From positions 238,982-302,981 of the forward strand of contig BJHQ01000005.1 of the NCBI GenBank assembly GCA_014193115.1: a stretch of 64,000 nt of DNA, read 5' to 3'. The stretch's first letter is position 1, and every line of letters starts with the position of its first letter. Source of the stretch: Planctomycetota bacterium (lineage in GTDB: Bacteria > Planctomycetota > UBA11346). Below are positions 60,362-64,000 of the stretch, one piece after another. The translations under genes and the position numbers were made by a program. A model generated the notes under the pieces. That model did no database searches and was not told the DNA's origin. It was given only the letters and a program-made list of their open reading frames with translations.

Positions 60362-63300
60362 ATGATTAGGTCCATCCAGATTATCCTGCTGACGACTCTC
60401 GTCGGCCTATCATGCACATTGGCGGCTGCAGACGCCGCCAGCACTCCGCCGTCGCCAAGACTGGATTTGACCAAACCGGTTATCTTCGATGTCCAATTCG
60501 CTCCGGCGACGATTCCAAAGGATGCTCCGAACGAGGTTCGCAGCAATCCCATGCCGCTGATCATCGGCGGCTATCTGGAAGGCGGCAAGGTCACCGGGGC
60601 CTATGCACCGGATATCAGTTATGTGTATTTTCCTGGCGGAAGTCCGGATGAGGTCGCATGGGCGCTGTATCCCTATGGCCCATGTCGGGAAACGGGGAAT
60701 CGTGGTGGACGTTATGCACAACAAGAGAAGTTCGCTCGTGCATCCCTGCGATTGAACGGGAATCAGGCTGAGGGGGCCTGGACCTTTCGTTTCGTATCCA
60801 GCAAGGATCCCAGCAAGGCGCTCTCTCCAGATTATGCCCTGAGTATCAAGGCTGTCGTGAAGGGCAGCGGATTTGCCGGAACCTATTCGGGGAAGATTGC
60901 TGACTATCCGGTCAGCGGCGAGTGCGTCCTGTTCGCCCGCAATGTTCCGGCGGGGATGATCGATCCCCTCAATGCGTTCTACCAGATCATCGCCAGCAAT
61001 TACCGAGTAGTGGTGGAAGTCCGGGCGGGCAAGGCGGTCCAGGCCCTGGCAATAGCCAGCGGCAATGACGCACATGCCACCGCTGTGCATCCCGCCGATG
61101 CGTCAGGCATGACATTCACGCCGATGGATCAGGGCCTCGACGGGACTGCGGTGACGCTGGGCGGACAGATCATAGTCACGCCATCGGTTTCAGCAGGTGC
61201 CAAGGCGATCCCCCCGGTCAGCATTTCCCTCGACGGCACGGTCATCAGTGGCGCCGGGAAGCTTCAGGTGAAATCCACGGTCAATTCCGCGCGCAATTAC
61301 CCGCTGGGCGAACCCTTGATGGCCAAGAGCTTCGATGTGCTGAAGGCGAGTTTCCGCGGGGCAAAACCAGTTTCACCAGAACTTTTGGCGCAGGCCGAGG
61401 CGGAGTCTCAGTGGAACGTTCAGCCGGCCCCAAGCGAGTCGACGCGTTATTCCCATCGTCTGTGGCGCACCACGAGTTTCATCTATGCCCCTTGGCTGGA
61501 TTTCGATGCGGTGCCCAATGCCGTGCGCTACCGCTATACCATCGATCCGGCAGAACCGAGCAAGGACGTGAAAACCGCCAGTTTCGAGTCCCTGTCGCCC
61601 AAGGCGTCGCTCGCTCCGGTGTGGAAGGATCTTCCCACCAATACGGGGCTCAGACTGCAAGTGACCGCCCTTGATGCCCAAGGTGCGCCCATCGGCAAAC
61701 CCCAGGAAAAGCTGATCACGAAACGCGCCCCCTTCGGTCCTGAGATGGCGGTGACCCCTGAGGCCAGGGTGCTCATGGATCTGGCCATGCGCCAACCCTA
61801 TCACCTGACCGAACGCCTCCATTCCCACCTGTACCTGACCGAGGCGGTGATCGCCGCAAATACCTCGGTCAAACCGATGGAGTATCACAATGCCCATTTT
61901 CATTTCTCACAGCAACTGATGGCTGAACAGGAGCAGGATCAGGCGGGGCGGGATCAGTACCTGCGTCTCCTGGACACCTTCGTTCAGAGACGCCTGGAGG
62001 AAACCTTCGGGGAATTCAAGATCCCGTACCACTACAATGTGGTCCTGAGCGGCGTGGTGCAGGAAAACGGCCGCAATTTCCTCAATGCCTATGAGCAACT
62101 CCCGAATGCAACCGTACTGGATCGTTTCCGGCTTTGGGTGCGTTACTTCGCCCGTTTGCAGCAACCGAGCGGTTCTTGGACCATTTCCTCGCGTGCGGCA
62201 TTCAGTAGTACCGGCGGGTTCAGTCTGTGGGGAAACCGTTTTCTGGATGCAACCAGCATTCCGTGGCCGCCGTTTCTCGCGCGCCTGCGCCAGATCGACT
62301 CTGATCCTGGCACGCGTGCGCTCGAACGTGCCATCGAGGAACGTGCCATCGCCTGGTTTTCCAACAACACCTTGCGGACGGGTTTCGGAGAATTGCTGCA
62401 CCAGCAGACCGATCCTGGTGATATGCAGCACTCCGCCGGGAACCAGATTGAATACGCCTTATATGTTCTGCTCCACGCGCCGCCTGCGCAGCGCGATGTG
62501 CTCATGGCCTCGGACCTCATGCGGCGCATCGAGGATCTCTTCATTTCTTGGCATGCTGTCCCCACCACCGGGGGTTGGAATCTGACCTTTGGCAATTCTC
62601 TGTATGCGGTCGAAGCCCTGTGCCTCATGGAATTATACGCCCTCACCGGCGATCCGCTGCTGCGCGCCAAGTCGGAGGCCCTGGCAACCGCCTATTTGCA
62701 ACGGAATGATTCGTGGCATGGCACCAATCCCAATTCCAACGCCTATGTCGGTGGCGATGCCCTCGGCTATAATCGCTATATCCAAGAGCAGGATGATCCC
62801 GACTGGATCGTCCGCTGGGTGAAACGGGACCGTGAACTGCGCGCCTCACCGCCAGTCGCGATTGCTGAAAAGCATATCTCGTTGTCGTTGGATCGGCTGA
62901 TCGATCAGACCGATCGGGTGGTTTTGGATCTCCAGGTGGCGGATGGCCAAGTGACCCAGGCCCTGGCGCGCACGCCGACCTGGGACGGCCCAGGAATCAA
63001 TTTTTACCAGCCTGGCAGGCTTCACACCAGGTCCGGCAAGGCACTGTTTCATGGTGTTGATGCCTCGGCCTTGAAACTCAGCGCCCAGGGGCTGAGCGGC
63101 ACGGTCAAACTTGCCCTCAAACCGCCACAGGGCGAAGAGATCCGCAATATCACCGTGGAAATCAACGCCAAACGCCACGCGCAACGCGCCTGGCGCGGCG
63201 CCTGGAAACTCGCCCAGGAAAATGGTCGGACCGAAGGCATCACCCTGCTTGATCCGGAGATCACCGGATCGCAGCAGGTCTTTGTCAAAGTCCACGAAGC

Positions 63301-63856
63301 CCTGGACGGTGGCGAAGCCTGGCAGACCTGGGCCTTGGCCGGTACCGTCATCCCGAAAAACGGCAGTGCGAGCGGTGCCATGCTGGTCAATCCCAATGCC
63401 GGTTGGACCGCCCAGACTTCGGTGAGCGACTGTGAACTGAAATCCGAATCCTTCGCCATGACCATGAACACCGAAGTCGCCTGGCACGGTGTGGCAGAAC
63501 GATCCAAGCCCGATGCCTGGCAGTGTTACACCTACAAGACCACTCCTGAAGCGAAGGAGGCGCTGCTGGGGTATTGGCAGATCCCCATCACCCGAGGCGG
63601 CGGCGGCGAAAAGAACGGTGAGTTATACCTCAATCTCGGCTTCCCCCTGCGCCCGGAAATCGGGGATCTGCCACCAGATGGAAAACTGACCTATGAAACC
63701 AGCTGGAAACCGGTCACCCCGGGAAAATACCTGTTGAAGCTCACAGGCCAGCGCCTGGGCAACATCCTGTACGGCACAGCCACCGTGACCGGGCCGGACG
63801 GAAAAAACGTTGTTCGTCAGTTCCTTGGCGATGCCGAAAGCATCGGAAAGCCGTGA
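60362..63856 (+). CDS. Array paralogue 8 (long type): secreted multi-domain protein, predicted (alpha/alpha) toroid
   Basis: This protein is 1164 aa from MIRSIQIILLTTLVGLSCTLAAADA; longer in-frame starts exist but lack a leader. It keeps the whole long-type layout: PVIFDVQFAPATIPKDAP, GGYLEGGKVTGAYAP, MIDPLNAFYQIIAS, SSFIYAPW-type block (TSFIYAPWLDFDAVPNAVRYRY), SHLYLTEAVIAANTS, FKIPYHYN, RLQQPSGSW (598-606), LHQQTDPGDMQHS, MRRIEDLFISW, TPTWDGPGINFYQPG and NPNAGWTAQT. Like paralogue 2 it has a DPGDMQHSAG-type loop where 3 and 7 have SNDNGHT, which may mark a specificity difference. Its stop overlaps the GTG of the next frame. Function unknown. Confidence 0.85.
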   Translation: MIRSIQIILLTTLVGLSCTLAAADAASTPPSPRLDLTKPVIFDVQFAPATIPKDAPNEVRSNPMPLIIGGYLEGGKVTGAYAPDISYVYFPGGSPDEVAWALYPYGPCRETGNRGGRYAQQEKFARASLRLNGNQAEGAWTFRFVSSKDPSKALSPDYALSIKAVVKGSGFAGTYSGKIADYPVSGECVLFARNVPAGMIDPLNAFYQIIASNYRVVVEVRAGKAVQALAIASGNDAHATAVHPADASGMTFTPMDQGLDGTAVTLGGQIIVTPSVSAGAKAIPPVSISLDGTVISGAGKLQVKSTVNSARNYPLGEPLMAKSFDVLKASFRGAKPVSPELLAQAEAESQWNVQPAPSESTRYSHRLWRTTSFIYAPWLDFDAVPNAVRYRYTIDPAEPSKDVKTASFESLSPKASLAPVWKDLPTNTGLRLQVTALDAQGAPIGKPQEKLITKRAPFGPEMAVTPEARVLMDLAMRQPYHLTERLHSHLYLTEAVIAANTSVKPMEYHNAHFHFSQQLMAEQEQDQAGRDQYLRLLDTFVQRRLEETFGEFKIPYHYNVVLSGVVQENGRNFLNAYEQLPNATVLDRFRLWVRYFARLQQPSGSWTISSRAAFSSTGGFSLWGNRFLDATSIPWPPFLARLRQIDSDPGTRALERAIEERAIAWFSNNTLRTGFGELLHQQTDPGDMQHSAGNQIEYALYVLLHAPPAQRDVLMASDLMRRIEDLFISWHAVPTTGGWNLTFGNSLYAVEALCLMELYALTGDPLLRAKSEALATAYLQRNDSWHGTNPNSNAYVGGDALGYNRYIQEQDDPDWIVRWVKRDRELRASPPVAIAEKHISLSLDRLIDQTDRVVLDLQVADGQVTQALARTPTWDGPGINFYQPGRLHTRSGKALFHGVDASALKLSAQGLSGTVKLALKPPQGEEIRNITVEINAKRHAQRAWRGAWKLAQENGRTEGITLLDPEITGSQQVFVKVHEALDGGEAWQTWALAGTVIPKNGSASGAMLVNPNAGWTAQTSVSDCELKSESFAMTMNTEVAWHGVAERSKPDAWQCYTYKTTPEAKEALLGYWQIPITRGGGGEKNGELYLNLGFPLRPEIGDLPPDGKLTYETSWKPVTPGKYLLKLTGQRLGNILYGTATVTGPDGKNVVRQFLGDAESIGKP

Positions 63857-64000
63857 TCACCATTCCCCAGAACCAGCTCCTCATCGCCACCGCCTGCCTG
63901 GTGGCCACCATCGGCGCCGCTGAACCCCTGCCCGATCCCGGACCTGGCTCCGGCCTGGCGGTGGTGGTTGGCCAGGACGATCTGGAACAGACCGGCAAGC
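63853..64000 (+). CDS. Start of another secreted protein, probably PQQ/methyltransferase-like (partial)
   Basis: A GTG overlapping the paralogue-8 stop opens a frame that continues past the window edge (49 codons). It has a leader QLLIATACLVATIGAAE and then GSGLAVVVGQDDLEQTGK. This recalls the first strand and helix of the methyltransferase-like domain that precedes PQQ propellers, as in the gene at 57154. The call rests on fewer than 20 residues, so it is tentative. Confidence 0.4.
   Translation, partial: MITIPQNQLLIATACLVATIGAAEPLPDPGPGSGLAVVVGQDDLEQTGK

Overview
The window is GC-rich, densely coded bacterial DNA from a Gram-negative organism. The Gram-negative call rests on the LptE-like and BamD-like outer-membrane assembly genes and the many Sec-secreted proteins. 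Several features recall Planctomycetota, Lentisphaerota and Verrucomicrobiota: an ECF sigma factor with a huge membrane-anchored extension, an AraC regulator paired with a PhyH dioxygenase, PQQ-type propellers fused to a methyltransferase-like domain, and expanded families of giant secreted proteins. I assign the PVC superphylum, most likely a planctomycete or lentisphaere-like lineage, with moderate confidence. No plasmid, phage or transposase gene was seen.

Region 1 (1-10.5 kb) is mostly housekeeping and accessory genes: tRNA-Pro(CGG) with a terminator, a glutathione peroxidase, an RhlE-like DEAD-box helicase, a PhoX-type exported protein, a divergent AraC/PhyH pair, an LptE-like/BamD-like pair, and an RsbU-RsbW signalling pair. 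Region 2 (10.5-20 kb, all minus strand) holds GlgX glycogen debranching enzyme, an STAS antagonist, an AGE-fold protein, a DJ-1/PfpI protein, a protein joining carbohydrate-binding-like beta domains to ankyrin repeats, and a DAD-like cupin. The STAS gene completes a partner-switching module with RsbU and RsbW, separated from them by glgX. A repeat-rich island with no gene lies at 15.8-16.7 kb.

Region 3 (20.6-25.7 kb, plus strand) is CinA, a GspE/PilT-type ATPase with a possible frameshifted C-terminus, a family-4 uracil-DNA glycosylase, an ABC ATPase and ComF. Region 4 (25.8-32.3 kb, minus strand) has a heparinase-like secreted protein, an ECF sigma factor fused to a transmembrane segment and STN-like domains, and a second AraC regulator.

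Region 5 (32.4-64 kb, plus strand) is the notable part. Divergent from the AraC gene is an almost gapless, often translationally coupled array of secreted giant proteins. Five long paralogues (about 1130-1190 aa) and two short paralogues (about 920 aa) share a signal peptide, an N-terminal beta region, a conserved FIYAPW-type module and a presumed (alpha/alpha) toroid; the long ones add C-terminal beta domains. Interspersed are a PQQ-propeller protein, a GH42 C-terminal fragment lacking its catalytic barrel, a GH10 xylanase, a 1024-aa methyltransferase-like/PQQ protein and the start of what looks like another. Two broken paralogues and a duplicated copy of the AraC 5' end plus upstream DNA show that the array grew by tandem duplication and decay. 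The GH10 and GH42 neighbours and the AraC regulator suggest an undescribed polysaccharide-processing locus. The biochemical function of the paralogue family cannot be read from the sequence.
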